Shown here: positions 7,972 to 16,343 of the stretch, piece by piece
Position numbering within the stretch: the first letter of the stretch is position 1
How the letters are laid out: each line of letters starts with the position of its first letter
Assembly: GCA_020160935.1 (NCBI GenBank)
Contig: JAIUPL010000039.1
Span: 1 to 41,690, forward strand
Reading direction: 5' to 3'
DNA: 41,690 nt
DNA from: Bacteroidota bacterium
GTDB lineage: Bacteria; Bacteroidota; Bacteroidia; Chitinophagales; Saprospiraceae
Translations under genes and position numbers: made by a program
The notes under the pieces: model-generated
The model's input: only the letters and a program-made list of their open reading frames with translations
Database searches by the model: none
What the model was told of the DNA's origin: nothing

Positions 7972-8502
7972 ATGAAAGCATACTATTACTTCTCATTTCT
8001 ATTGTTAGGAATGCTTTATTCCGGTTGCATTCCCAGTACTCCCATGCGCATCGACGCTTTTCGAACGCCCGAGTTCAAACCGGACGCCACTTTCAAGGTA
8101 GTAAGCCTCAATTCCGACGACGCCGTGTTGGCTCTCATTGAAAAAGAGTTGCTCGTGGAAGGATTCAAAGTGATTGCCGACAACCAGTTGCGAACGACCA
8201 GTGCGCCGAGCGGCAACGTGACGATCACCACGCGGGATACTACCTACAACACCACGCAGTACCGCTCGACGGGTATGGAAATGTTCAAGGAAAAACCTTC
8301 CGATTATGTGATTCGATACAGTGCTGCATGGCGCATGACGGGGCGCTTTTTCGATTACTTCAATGTCTCGGTCATCAATACCGCCAGCGGCGCAGTGGAA
8401 TTTACCTACAATTTCAGGCAAGCCACCTACACCACCGTCGAGAGCCTGGATGCAGAGAGTATAGTGCGCGATTTCGTGATCAAGATGCGGCCAAGAAAGT
8501 GA
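7972..8502 (+). CDS. Hypothetical lipoprotein
   Basis: A 176-aa lipoprotein. The signal MKAYYYFSFLLLGMLYSGC ends at a lipobox Cys at residue 19. The mature part looks like alternating strands and helices (VVSLNSDDAVLALIEKELLVEGFKVI style), reminiscent of small Bacteroidota lipoproteins that oligomerise at the outer membrane, but no named domain is recognised. The start is the ATG at 7972; an in-frame TTG three codons upstream is disregarded. Its neighbour on the left is the divergent di-heme lipoprotein, and word-palindrome P6 follows its stop. Confidence 0.75.
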   Translation: MKAYYYFSFLLLGMLYSGCIPSTPMRIDAFRTPEFKPDATFKVVSLNSDDAVLALIEKELLVEGFKVIADNQLRTTSAPSGNVTITTRDTTYNTTQYRSTGMEMFKEKPSDYVIRYSAAWRMTGRFFDYFNVSVINTASGAVEFTYNFRQATYTTVESLDAESIVRDFVIKMRPRK

Positions 8503-8519
8503 GGTTTGCATTTGCAGTG

Positions 8520-8616
8520 CTACGCCTTGTGGCCTTTGTGAAACCTTGGTGGCCTTTGTGGTAAAATTTTTTAACCACTAAGTGCACCAAGGTTTCACCA
8601 AGGACACAAAGCGTAG
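8520..8616. repeat. Word-palindrome P6 (CTTTGTG / CCTTGGTG words)
   Basis: Left arm 8520-8562 (CTACGCC...TTGTGGT) and right arm 8573-8616 (AACCACT...GCGTAG) pair with interruptions around a 10-nt AT loop. It is clearly the same element type as P14 at 25.0-25.1 kb. Confidence 0.85.
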
Positions 8617-8659
8617 CGTACACCTGCTTTTTCCGTATCATTGGCATTTCAAATCAACC

Positions 8660-9736
8660 ATGCCACCGCATCCAATGGAACAGAAACGGCATTTGCGTGT
8701 CCTTTCCAAAACCTGGGAAACCGACGACACGGCTACGTTCGTGCTGGAACCGACCGACGGAAAAGCGTTCGAGTACCTGCCCGGGCAATACCTGAGCCTG
8801 ATATTTGCATCCAATGGAAAGGAAGAGCGGCGCGCTTATTCGTTCAGTTCCTGCCCGGGTGTCGATCCGCATCCTGCCATTACGGTCAAACGAGTGCCCA
8901 ACGGCGCGTTTTCCAATTACCTTTTGCAGCATGTGCAGCCCGGTGATGTGCTGGAATCAATCGAGCCGAATGGCCTGTTTCTGTTGCCGGAAAAACCGGT
9001 TCAAAACCTGTTTTTTATTGCCGCTGGCAGCGGCATCACGCCAGTGTTGAGCCAGTTGAAATCGCTGCTGCTGCAAAACAGTCCAAAAACACAGCGTATC
9101 GTCTTGTTGTATGCGAATCGGGACAGCCGAAGCACGATTTTTAAACAACAGATCGATCAATGGATGGAGCAGTTTCCCGATCGCTTCGAGTGCATATATT
9201 TTTTCAGCCGGGAAAAAAATGCCGAACATGCGCTCTACCGCCACCTGAACAACGAACTGCTGGAAGATTTGCTGCGCGACAGGTTCTTTGGGGGCCGTTT
9301 CAGTGCCGCCGACCGCCGCAACACCTGGTTTTACCTCTGCGCCCCCGTGCCCATGATGCGTATGGCGCGTATGACCTTGCGCACCCTCGATTTTCCGGAG
9401 GAACACATCCAACAGGAGACGTTTCTGCCGGAAAAACCACCCCAACCGCGCCCGAGGGATACTTCCATCCTGCACCATATTACCATTTATGGCCTGCAAG
9501 GCGCCACCGAATTCCACACCTATGAGGGTGAAACCATTCTGGATGCGGCTCTTCGGCAAGGTATCGCCCTGCCCTACACCTGCAAAAGCGGTGTGTGTTT
9601 CTCTTGCCTCGCGCGCTGTACGTCGGGGCAGGTGGAGGTAGCGTTTACAGATGCCTTGAAGCAGGAAGGGCCGGGGAGTATGGTGAATACGTGTATTGGG
9701 TATGCGGTAAGCGGGGAGGTGGGGCTGGCGTTTTAG
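8660..9736 (+). CDS. PaaE-type ferredoxin reductase (FAD, NAD(P)H, 2Fe-2S)
   Basis: A 358-aa electron-transfer flavoprotein that passes electrons from NAD(P)H through FAD to a plant-type 2Fe-2S cluster, as in the reductase of phenylacetyl-CoA epoxidase and related oxygenases. Domains in order: FAD-binding barrel with RAYSFSS, NAD(P) domain with GSGITPVLSQL, and a C-terminal ferredoxin domain with CKSGVCFSC plus a distal Cys in NTCIGY (C-x4-C-x2-C spacing). The oxygenase partner is not in this window, so the acceptor is unknown. Start: the ATG at 8660 (a second ATG at 8675 is possible). The frame runs upstream to a GTG inside palindrome P6, which should not be used. Confidence 0.85.
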   Translation: MPPHPMEQKRHLRVLSKTWETDDTATFVLEPTDGKAFEYLPGQYLSLIFASNGKEERRAYSFSSCPGVDPHPAITVKRVPNGAFSNYLLQHVQPGDVLESIEPNGLFLLPEKPVQNLFFIAAGSGITPVLSQLKSLLLQNSPKTQRIVLLYANRDSRSTIFKQQIDQWMEQFPDRFECIYFFSREKNAEHALYRHLNNELLEDLLRDRFFGGRFSAADRRNTWFYLCAPVPMMRMARMTLRTLDFPEEHIQQETFLPEKPPQPRPRDTSILHHITIYGLQGATEFHTYEGETILDAALRQGIALPYTCKSGVCFSCLARCTSGQVEVAFTDALKQEGPGSMVNTCIGYAVSGEVGLAF

Positions 9737-9759
9737 AGCGTGAGAGCGTGAGAGCGATG
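9735..9759. repeat. Half word-element (GTGAGAGC words)
   Basis: Two to three GTGAGAGC words begin at the TAG stop codon (its last bases are part of the first word). No complementary arm follows. Related to the GTGAGARR words of P23. Confidence 0.55.
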
Positions 9760-9779
9760 TCGGCTTAAAAAATTTGATT

Positions 9780-9965
9780 TTAGGGGCAATACCCATATTT
9801 TTGAGGCATTTGATAGAATATTCCACGTTTGGCTTTGGGGATCTTGCGGAGGCCTTTGATAATTTTATTCAATTTGACTCGATCGATATCGAGTTCGTCT
9901 GCTAATACGGTCAGATTCAAGGCAGGTCTTTCTGCGATAAATTGACGGAAGGTGTTTTCATCCAT
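9780..9965 (-). CDS. Small HTH DNA-binding protein
   Basis: A 61-aa protein whose centre (LTVLADELDIDRVKLNKIIKG) reads as a helix-turn-helix, followed by a basic stretch RKIPKAKRG. It is probably a DNA-binding regulator or the remnant of one. The ATG at 9965 is used; the longer frame to 10034 would run through the palindrome at 9979-10012. That palindrome sits 13 nt upstream of the start and is a natural candidate for an autoregulatory site. Located at the left edge of the AT-rich antiporter pair, so it may have arrived with it. No specific family assigned. Confidence 0.55.
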   Translation of the reverse strand: MDENTFRQFIAERPALNLTVLADELDIDRVKLNKIIKGLRKIPKAKRGIFYQMPQKYGYCP

Positions 9966-9978
9966 AGGGGAAATGTAC

Positions 9979-10012
9979 GCACCTTTGACTACAAAAATGT
10001 AGTCAAAGGTGC
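9979..10012. promoter_or_regulatory. Perfect 14-bp palindrome upstream of HTH gene
   Basis: GCACCTTTGACTAC (9979-9992), loop AAAAAT, and its exact complement (9999-10012). It is not built of repeated words, unlike the other palindromes. It lies between the divergent HTH gene and the DUF389 gene, which suits an operator or a hairpin at an island boundary. Confidence 0.6.
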
Positions 10013-10061
10013 GGCAATGAATAGTTAGCGGCAATAAAAAAAGAAAAAATAAACGAGAGGA

Positions 10062-11348
10062 ATGATAGATAAATTCAACATTTCATACGAAAAAGAGGAC
10101 TTTGATAAAGTTAGAGAAAGCATTGAAAGTGCAATTCACTTCAAAGGCACAAACTTGTGGGTCTTGATTTTTGCCATATTCATTGCCTCGCTTGGATTGA
10201 ATGTAAATTCAACGGCAGTCATCATTGGAGCAATGTTAATTTCTCCGTTAATGGGTCCAATTATGGGTATTGGTTATTCAATGGCAATAAATGACATTGA
10301 ATTGTTGAGAAAATCGTTTTTCTCATACTTGTTCGCAACAACAGTAGGACTACTAACATCTTCTTTGTATTTCTTTCTCTCGCCGCTTAATCAAGCGCAT
10401 TCGGAAATACTTGCTCGAACATCGCCAAATATCTACGACGTACTGATTGCGCTATTTGGAGGATTGGCAGGAATGATAGCGTTATCAAGTAAACTAAAAG
10501 GGAATGTAATACCCGGCGTTGCAATAGCGACAGCATTAATGCCTCCGCTTTGCACGGCTGGCTATGGGTTTTCCTCTCTAAAATTTGAATATTTTTTTGG
10601 AGCGTTCTATTTGTTCATCATCAATACTGTGTTTATTGCTCTTGCTACTCTAATTGTTGCAAGGTTTCTAAAAACACCCTACAAACACCTTCCCAAAAGA
10701 GAAGATGAAATTAAGGCACGAAACATTGTTTGGGTAGTTGTTTTAATCACTTTATTACCAAGTATCTATTTGGGGATAGATTTAATTAAAAGAAATAAAA
10801 GCGCAGAAGCAATAAATAAATTCATAGAAGTAGAAGCAAACTTTCCTAACGATTATTTGTTGAGAAAAGCAATTGACTTAAAAAACAGAAAAATCACTTT
10901 GGTCTATGGCGGTGATTTGATTAAAGAGGAACAAGTAGAAGCACTAAAAAGAAAATTACTAAATTACCAATTAAGCAATTTTGAAATTGAAATCAAACAA
11001 GGTTTTGCATCATTGAGTGAGAAAAATAATCAAGAGTCTGAAAATTTTTACACTGCCCTTACAGAAAAAGATAAAATCATTCAGATTTTACAAGGAAAAA
11101 TTGATAGCCTGAATGTAAGGAATGAATTAAGTGTGCAAGTTTTCAAAGAATTAAGAACACAGTCAAATGCCATTTCGTCTTTAAGTTTACAGCCGAGTTT
11201 GGTCATTACTGACACTTTAAGTACAAAAAAATGGGTTGCAGTTATTACGTCAAAACCACCACTCAAAAATGGAGATAAAATTAAAATTGAGGCGTGGTTG
11301 AAAGTACGGATTAATGCACCTGATATAAAAATAATTTTTGAACAATGA
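10062..11348 (+). CDS. DUF389 (TIGR00341-type) membrane protein
   Basis: A 428-aa polytopic membrane protein of the DUF389 family. The N-terminal half carries the family core, with several helices around FIASLGLNVNSTAVIIGAM, then LISPLMGPIMGIG and TALMPPLCTAGYG. After about residue 240 comes a soluble, largely helical tail (about 260-428). The family's biochemical role is not established. The gene overlaps the next one by four bases (ATGA), so the two are translationally coupled and probably act together in ion or stress physiology. Base composition is visibly richer in A and T than in flanking genes, with frequent AAA, ATT and TTA codons, pointing to acquisition from elsewhere. A GAGAGGA motif a few bases upstream is one of the few plausible ribosome-binding sites here. 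Confidence 0.85.
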   Translation: MIDKFNISYEKEDFDKVRESIESAIHFKGTNLWVLIFAIFIASLGLNVNSTAVIIGAMLISPLMGPIMGIGYSMAINDIELLRKSFFSYLFATTVGLLTSSLYFFLSPLNQAHSEILARTSPNIYDVLIALFGGLAGMIALSSKLKGNVIPGVAIATALMPPLCTAGYGFSSLKFEYFFGAFYLFIINTVFIALATLIVARFLKTPYKHLPKREDEIKARNIVWVVVLITLLPSIYLGIDLIKRNKSAEAINKFIEVEANFPNDYLLRKAIDLKNRKITLVYGGDLIKEEQVEALKRKLLNYQLSNFEIEIKQGFASLSEKNNQESENFYTALTEKDKIIQILQGKIDSLNVRNELSVQVFKELRTQSNAISSLSLQPSLVITDTLSTKKWVAVITSKPPLKNGDKIKIEAWLKVRINAPDIKIIFEQ

Positions 11349-12616
11349 TAACATTATCAATCATCGTTTTTATTTTAGGCTATTTAGCCATAGCCTTTGA
11401 GCATCCTTTGAGACTTAACAAAGCAGGGTCTGCCCTTTTTACGGGTATTTTGTGCTGGACATTATATGTCATGGGTACAACAGAAAAAGAGGCAGTTGTT
11501 GAGGAATTGTTGCACCATTTGGGAGAAATTTCCTCTATCCTGTTTTTTCTGTTAGGCGCAATGACAATTGTAGAACTGATTGACAGCCATGACGGGTTTA
11601 ATCTGATTACTGAAAAGATTAAGACGAGGAGCAAATCAAAACTCCTATGGATAATAGCAGTCATAACATTCTTCATGTCCGCACTTCTCGATAACCTCAC
11701 CACAGCCATAGTAATGACTTCATTGACTGCAAAATTACTCGATAATAAAGAAGACAGGCTTTGGTTTGTTGGCATGATAGTCATTGCTGCAAATGCAGGC
11801 GGTGCTTTTTCACCACTTGGAGATGTGACTACAACTATGCTTTGGATTGGTGGTCAGATAACAGCGCAAAATATTATCTTACAGTTGTTCTTGCCAAGTG
11901 TTATCGTGTGCCTTGTGCCACTTTTAATTGTTTCTCCGAAGTTTAGAAATCAAACATTTCAGTTCCAAAGTGAAGCAACAACGGCTACTGTTGACAGGAA
12001 AGAATCAATACTTGTTTTGACGTTGGGCGTAATTCTACTCTTATTTGTGCCAATTTTCAAAACTGTTACGCACTTGCCTCCTTTTATGGGTGTTCTGTTT
12101 TCTTTGAGCATTCTTTGGATAGTGGTTTCAATAATTCACTATAAAAAGCCACACGAAGAAACGAAACGCCTTAGCGTGACTCATGCGTTGGAGAGGATTG
12201 ATACCCCAAGCATACTATTTTTTCTTGGAATATTATTAGCCGTATCTGCGCTTCAATCATTTGGCGTTTTAAAGCACCTTGCTCAATTTCTTGATAATTC
12301 ATTGGGCAATATATACTTGATAGGTTCTGCATTAGGACTTATCTCATCTATTGTTGATAATGTGCCACTCGTAGCAGCAGCGCAAGGAATGTACGACTTG
12401 TCAACCTATCCAACTGACCATCATTTTTGGGAGTTTCTTGCCTTGACAACAGGAACAGGTGGTAGTGCTATTATCATTGGTTCGGCAGCAGGTGTGGCAG
12501 CAATGGGAATTGAAAAAATTGATTTTATGTGGTATTTGAAAAAAATCAGTTGGATAGCAGTTGCAGGTTTTATCGCAGGTATTTTGATATTCATTGGACA
12601 AGCAATTGTCTTTTAG
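11345..12616 (+). CDS. NhaD-type Na+/H+ antiporter
   Basis: A 423-aa integral membrane protein with about ten to twelve hydrophobic segments, of the ion-transporter superfamily class that includes NhaD (exchange of sodium or lithium for protons). Characteristic stretches are FFMSALLDNLTTAIVM, ANAGGAFSPLGDVTTTMLW and SIVDNVPLVAAAQGMY; the Asp-Asn pairs in them are typical of substrate binding. The ATG overlaps the stop of the DUF389 gene. It shares the AT-rich composition of its partner and unlike most neighbours is not followed by a word-palindrome. Confidence 0.85.
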   Translation: MITLSIIVFILGYLAIAFEHPLRLNKAGSALFTGILCWTLYVMGTTEKEAVVEELLHHLGEISSILFFLLGAMTIVELIDSHDGFNLITEKIKTRSKSKLLWIIAVITFFMSALLDNLTTAIVMTSLTAKLLDNKEDRLWFVGMIVIAANAGGAFSPLGDVTTTMLWIGGQITAQNIILQLFLPSVIVCLVPLLIVSPKFRNQTFQFQSEATTATVDRKESILVLTLGVILLLFVPIFKTVTHLPPFMGVLFSLSILWIVVSIIHYKKPHEETKRLSVTHALERIDTPSILFFLGILLAVSALQSFGVLKHLAQFLDNSLGNIYLIGSALGLISSIVDNVPLVAAAQGMYDLSTYPTDHHFWEFLALTTGTGGSAIIIGSAAGVAAMGIEKIDFMWYLKKISWIAVAGFIAGILIFIGQAIVF

Positions 12617-12700
12617 ACACCCCCTCAGTATGATTAATCAAAATGCAAATAAAAATGCCGCTAATCGAGTAGGGAGAGGTGAGGTTCTTAAAGGCCCTCA

Positions 12701-12708
12701 TTACTTTG
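12701..12708 (+). promoter_or_regulatory. Possible -7 element upstream of phoD
   Basis: TTACTTTG, one base off the TAnnTTTG consensus, 38 nt before the ATG at 12746. No clear -33 partner is seen. Confidence 0.3.
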
Positions 12709-12745
12709 TAGAGGATATCACCATCACGCAAAACGCACACATCTC

Positions 12746-14797
12746 ATGCCGCTCTCCCGCCGCAAATTCCTCCAGGCCTCTCTCCTGACCGGCTTTTCCT
12801 TAGCCACCAAAAAAGCCTGGGCAGACAGGCTGCCCGCACTGGCCATGGAACGCCGCGACCTCTTTCCACAAGGGGTAGCATCGGGTGATCCGACCTCTAG
12901 CAGTGTAATCTTGTGGACAAGGCGTCCACCTATGAAAGACAGCGTTGCTGAAAAGTTGGTCGTTGAAATTTCATCCACTCCTGCATTCAAAAAAGTCCTG
13001 GCAGGCGGCACGGCGCATATCAGTGCCGAGTCAGATTGGACCTGCCGTTTTTTGGCTACCGATCTCAAACCCAACCGGGAGTACTGGTATCGTTTCATTG
13101 ACGAGCATGGTTTCGCCAGTCGGATCGGCCGCACCATCACTGCACCCGGCGAAAATGCAGATGCCCCCGTGCGTTTTACGTTTGTATCCTGTCAATGTCC
13201 GAACGAAGGCGCCCTGAATGCCTACAGGAAGATGATTTTTGAAGATGAGGCCCGTCCGAAAGAGGAGCGACTGAACTTTGTGTTGCACCTGGGCGATTTT
13301 ATTTACGAAGTCACCTGGTATGCCGAAGATAATCCAAACGGAAACCGGGGCCGTCGAATCAGGGATCTGTATAAGTTTCCGCAAGGTCGGAAGGTGAGTA
13401 ATTTTTACCTGCCCGTCACCCTGGATGATTACCGTACCCTCTACCGGGCGTATCTGGAGGATCCCGATTTGCAGGATGCCCGGGCCCGTTGGCCATTCGT
13501 CTGTATTTGGGATAACCACGAATTTGCCTGGGCAGGATACCAAAGTGAGTATGTGGCCGGAGGCGGGTACAATGCGCCTGCACAGAACCAGAAGGTTTTT
13601 GCCAACCAGGCCTGGTGGGAGTTCATCCCGGCGAGGGTGCAACAACCTGGCAATCCCGCGCTCGAGCAATTCATTGCTCCGGTAGTAGTGGATACGCCCA
13701 TGGAGGAGTTTAACGAAGACGGACTTTCGGAAGAGCCCAATAACCTGCTTGCCATCAACAGCCTGAAGATACAGCGTGTACTGCGTTGGGGAAAGAATGT
13801 GGACTTACTGCTCACCGATAACTGGTCATTCCGTTCTCCCGATATGTCGACGGATGATTTTTATATTCAGGAGTATCCGATCGCCTCGGCACAGGTGCCT
13901 TTTGAAATTATGAATTATGGCCGGCATTACAATGACGGCCATCCGCCGGATACGATTCGTTTCAACGGGAAGGACATTCCGAATCCGACAAAAGATGTAC
14001 ATGCTCAAACTTACCTGGGTAAGGAGCAAAGAAACTGGCTCCTGGAACAACTCGGGGCTTCTACGGCACGCTGGAAAATATGGGGGCACGGGTTTGGCAC
14101 GATGGAAGTCCGCAGCGATTATCAAAATTTACCTGGCGAATTAGGGAGTGCGTGGCCCAAAGATGTCGGATATGCAGTGATAGACAACCGCTTCCTTCGC
14201 GATAAAGACATCATCTTTGATTTCATACGCGATCAGAAAATCACAGGGCTTTGTGTTGTCGGGGGCGACCGTCATGCTTTTCTTGCCGGTTTGGCATCCA
14301 AGGCGCTGCCGCCCAAGCAATTCGAACCACTCGGCGTGGAATTCATTGTAGGTTCCATATCGCAACAGACGCTGTTTGAAGTATTCGAAGTAACGATGAA
14401 GAAAACCCATCCGAAACGGGTGCTGCACCTGATTGATCAACCCGATGGCAAGGTGATCCCTTCCATGAACGTTTGTGCTTTACATGGCGTACTTTCCACG
14501 CTCAAGTTGAAAGAGACCGGAGATATGGAGCAAGCCCGTGCCGTGCGCAATCCGGACCTCGCGCCGCACTTGTCATTGCTCGATTATGGCGGCCACGGCT
14601 ACGCCCTTGTGACGGCCACTGCCGATCAACTTTCCACCGAATTTGTATGTATACCGCGGCCCCTTGAACGCAGTGACCGGCCGGATGGCGGCCCTTTGTC
14701 CTACCGTGTGGTGCATCGCACCCGTTTATGGAAGGCCGGAGAGGCGCCTCAACTGGAGCAGGAGGTACTGGAAGGTGATGCGCGGTATTGTATCTGA
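12746..14797 (+). CDS. phoD: PhoD-family alkaline phosphatase, Tat-exported
   Basis: A 683-aa calcium/iron-type alkaline phosphatase or phosphodiesterase of the PhoD family, exported folded by the Tat pathway: SRRKFLQASLLTGFSLA at residues 4-20 has the twin-arginine motif. After an N-terminal beta domain (about 35-135), metal-ligand motifs follow in order: FVSCQCP, HLGDFIYE, WDNHEF and GDRHAF. It would release phosphate from periplasmic phosphoesters. The protein is longer than typical PhoD (about 500-580 aa), with insertions in the catalytic domain and a C-terminal extension. The gene returns to the higher-GC codon use after the AT-rich pair. The DUF389/NhaD genes directly upstream are on the same strand but separated by 129 nt. 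Confidence 0.88.
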   Translation: MPLSRRKFLQASLLTGFSLATKKAWADRLPALAMERRDLFPQGVASGDPTSSSVILWTRRPPMKDSVAEKLVVEISSTPAFKKVLAGGTAHISAESDWTCRFLATDLKPNREYWYRFIDEHGFASRIGRTITAPGENADAPVRFTFVSCQCPNEGALNAYRKMIFEDEARPKEERLNFVLHLGDFIYEVTWYAEDNPNGNRGRRIRDLYKFPQGRKVSNFYLPVTLDDYRTLYRAYLEDPDLQDARARWPFVCIWDNHEFAWAGYQSEYVAGGGYNAPAQNQKVFANQAWWEFIPARVQQPGNPALEQFIAPVVVDTPMEEFNEDGLSEEPNNLLAINSLKIQRVLRWGKNVDLLLTDNWSFRSPDMSTDDFYIQEYPIASAQVPFEIMNYGRHYNDGHPPDTIRFNGKDIPNPTKDVHAQTYLGKEQRNWLLEQLGASTARWKIWGHGFGTMEVRSDYQNLPGELGSAWPKDVGYAVIDNRFLRDKDIIFDFIRDQKITGLCVVGGDRHAFLAGLASKALPPKQFEPLGVEFIVGSISQQTLFEVFEVTMKKTHPKRVLHLIDQPDGKVIPSMNVCALHGVLSTLKLKETGDMEQARAVRNPDLAPHLSLLDYGGHGYALVTATADQLSTEFVCIPRPLERSDRPDGGPLSYRVVHRTRLWKAGEAPQLEQEVLEGDARYCI

Positions 14798-14958
14798 ATG
14801 AATTGGCCGATAAACATTCCGAGCACACATAAAGTTTGGTCGCCAATGCTGCACAAGCCCAACATATAACCAAAGCAAGGCAGCAAACCGGCCATGCTCA
14901 CTGCGAGATACAAGTTAGAAAGTAAGAATCTGTTGAATCAATTGCAATAAAAAGTTGT

Positions 14959-14966
14959 TACATTTG
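14959..14966 (+). promoter_or_regulatory. -7 element of the toxin-antitoxin pair
   Basis: TACATTTG matches TAnnTTTG exactly and lies 25 nt before the ATG at 14991. The -33 region has only TGTTG at a slightly long distance. Confidence 0.45.
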
Positions 14967-14990
14967 GTAGTAAAAAAATCGCATGAACAT

Positions 14991-15221
14991 ATGGAAGCAC
15001 TGGAAAGACCATTATCCAACCTTCAACTCGAACTGCTCAAAACCTTTTCCCATCAGTTGAGCGATCAGGACCTTCTGCAATTAAAGGCCTTGCTATCTGC
15101 TTTTTTTGCAAAAAAATCAATTGAAATGGCTAACAAGGTATGGGATGAAGAAGGTTGGAGTCATGAGAAAGTTGACCAACTACTACATACCAAACTCAGA
15201 ACCCCTTACCAGAGCAAATAA
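14991..15221 (+). CDS. Antitoxin of PIN-type toxin-antitoxin pair
   Basis: A 76-aa helical, charged protein of the kind that precedes PIN toxins in Bacteroidota. LSDQDLLQLKALLSAFFAKKSIEMANKV forms a central helical region, and the C-terminal half (WDEEGWSHEKVDQLLHTKLRTPY) is likely the toxin-binding part. ATG at 14991; the frame opens earlier at a TTG (14955), which the promoter position argues against. It ends three bases before the toxin start, so the two are co-translated. AT-richer than the genes around it, consistent with a mobile module. Confidence 0.7.
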   Translation: MEALERPLSNLQLELLKTFSHQLSDQDLLQLKALLSAFFAKKSIEMANKVWDEEGWSHEKVDQLLHTKLRTPYQSK

Positions 15222-15224
15222 TGT

Positions 15225-15644
15225 ATGCGGGTTGTTCTGGATACCAATGTACTGTTGGTAAGCATATCTGATCGGTCGCCTTACCACTGGGTTTACCTCG
15301 GATTGCTTCAAGGGGCATATGAATTATGTGTGACAACTGATATCCTTTTAGAATATGCTGAAATAATTGAACGCCATATGGGTATAGAGGCAAGTGAAAG
15401 TGTAGAAGGCACTTTGGAAAACTTGCCTAATGTTATTTTAACCACATCATATTTTCGATTTAATTTAATCACGAAAGACAGGGACGACAATAAATTCGTC
15501 GATTGTGCTGTAGCTGCTAATGCACACTATATTGTCAGTGAGGATAAGGATTTTAGGGTATTGGAAAAAATACCTTTCCCCAAGGTCGAAGTATTGAGCC
15601 TTGTAGAATTCAAAATGAAATTATTAAAACAAGGCAGTACCTAA
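15225..15644 (+). CDS. PIN-domain toxin (putative endoribonuclease)
   Basis: A 139-aa PIN-domain protein of the 'putative toxin-antitoxin component' type, expected to cleave RNA with Mg2+ or Mn2+. The acidic residues are in place: Asp6 in VLDTNVLL, Glu in LLEYAEII, Asp in KDRDDNKFVDCA and SEDKDF. Full length for the family. The ATG at 15225 is used; an overlapping ATG at 15221 is in another frame. It ends 7 bases before the convergent gldD stop. Confidence 0.85.
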   Translation: MRVVLDTNVLLVSISDRSPYHWVYLGLLQGAYELCVTTDILLEYAEIIERHMGIEASESVEGTLENLPNVILTTSYFRFNLITKDRDDNKFVDCAVAANAHYIVSEDKDFRVLEKIPFPKVEVLSLVEFKMKLLKQGST

Positions 15645-15651
15645 CTTTGCC

Positions 15652-16245
15652 CTATTTCCACTTCAAGGTCCCCACCATCTTATCCAAATCCTGTTTCATA
15701 AATTCCACCACCGGCGCCAGCGAGTCGGGGCGTGCCTGGGTATTGAAGTACAGCGCGCCGCGAACAAAATTGCGCGTGGAATCGGACAGGAAAAACTGAT
15801 AGGTAGAAGCAGCCGCGCCTTCGACATGGAAAATGATGCCGTACACGTCGGCATCGGGGCGGGATACGGGGATTTCCTCGATGTAACTGGCCTTGATATT
15901 GTGTTTATTGGTCATCTCGTAAGCATCGGCCACGAGTTTGTCGAAGTCTTTCCGGCCGCTGATGGGGTAATAACTGCAATACAGTTTTGCATTCAGGGAG
16001 GGCACGAATAGGTTGAACCAGCAATCATTGGCCGGTTTTTCATCAAAAAACGTGGTATCGTGCTCCACACTGGCGTAGGCAGGCTGATCGAAGGTAAAAT
16101 TGCAATATCCTTCCTCGAAGGGTTTGTAGGCTTTTTCCGGGTAAATGACGCGCGGGTAAGCACGCGGCTTGGGCGCCACGACGGTTTCATCGCAGGAGGC
16201 AAAAAAGACAATCAGGGACAGGAAAAGCAGTGTGTAACGGATCAT
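15652..16245 (-). CDS. gldD: Gliding motility lipoprotein GldD
   Basis: A 197-aa lipoprotein recognised as GldD, part of the Bacteroidota gliding and type IX secretion machinery. The signal MIRYTLLFLSLIVFFASC ends in a lipobox Cys. Family-typical segments follow: PKPRAYPRVIYPEKAYK, FTFDQPAYA and the C-terminal FMKQDLDKMVGTLKW. Its presence implies a gliding and/or T9SS-bearing organism, although no other gld or por genes are in the window. The ATG at 16245 is chosen; the 34 in-frame codons upstream lack signal-peptide character. Convergent with the PIN toxin, and downstream of the endonuclease gene on the same strand. Confidence 0.85.
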   Translation of the reverse strand: MIRYTLLFLSLIVFFASCDETVVAPKPRAYPRVIYPEKAYKPFEEGYCNFTFDQPAYASVEHDTTFFDEKPANDCWFNLFVPSLNAKLYCSYYPISGRKDFDKLVADAYEMTNKHNIKASYIEEIPVSRPDADVYGIIFHVEGAAASTYQFFLSDSTRNFVRGALYFNTQARPDSLAPVVEFMKQDLDKMVGTLKWK

Positions 16246-16343
16246 GTAGCACGAAATAGTGAAGGGTCGGGCAAAGTTCGGTAAAAACGTGCGATTGACC
16301 GGGAGATTGCGTGGAAGTTTCGGCATTTGTTTTACCTGCACGC

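Noticed and set aside
10062-12616. Transposon or prophage carrying the AT-rich pair
   Set aside because: No transposase, integrase or matching terminal repeats were found at 9.7-10.06 kb or 12.6-12.75 kb; only composition supports transfer.
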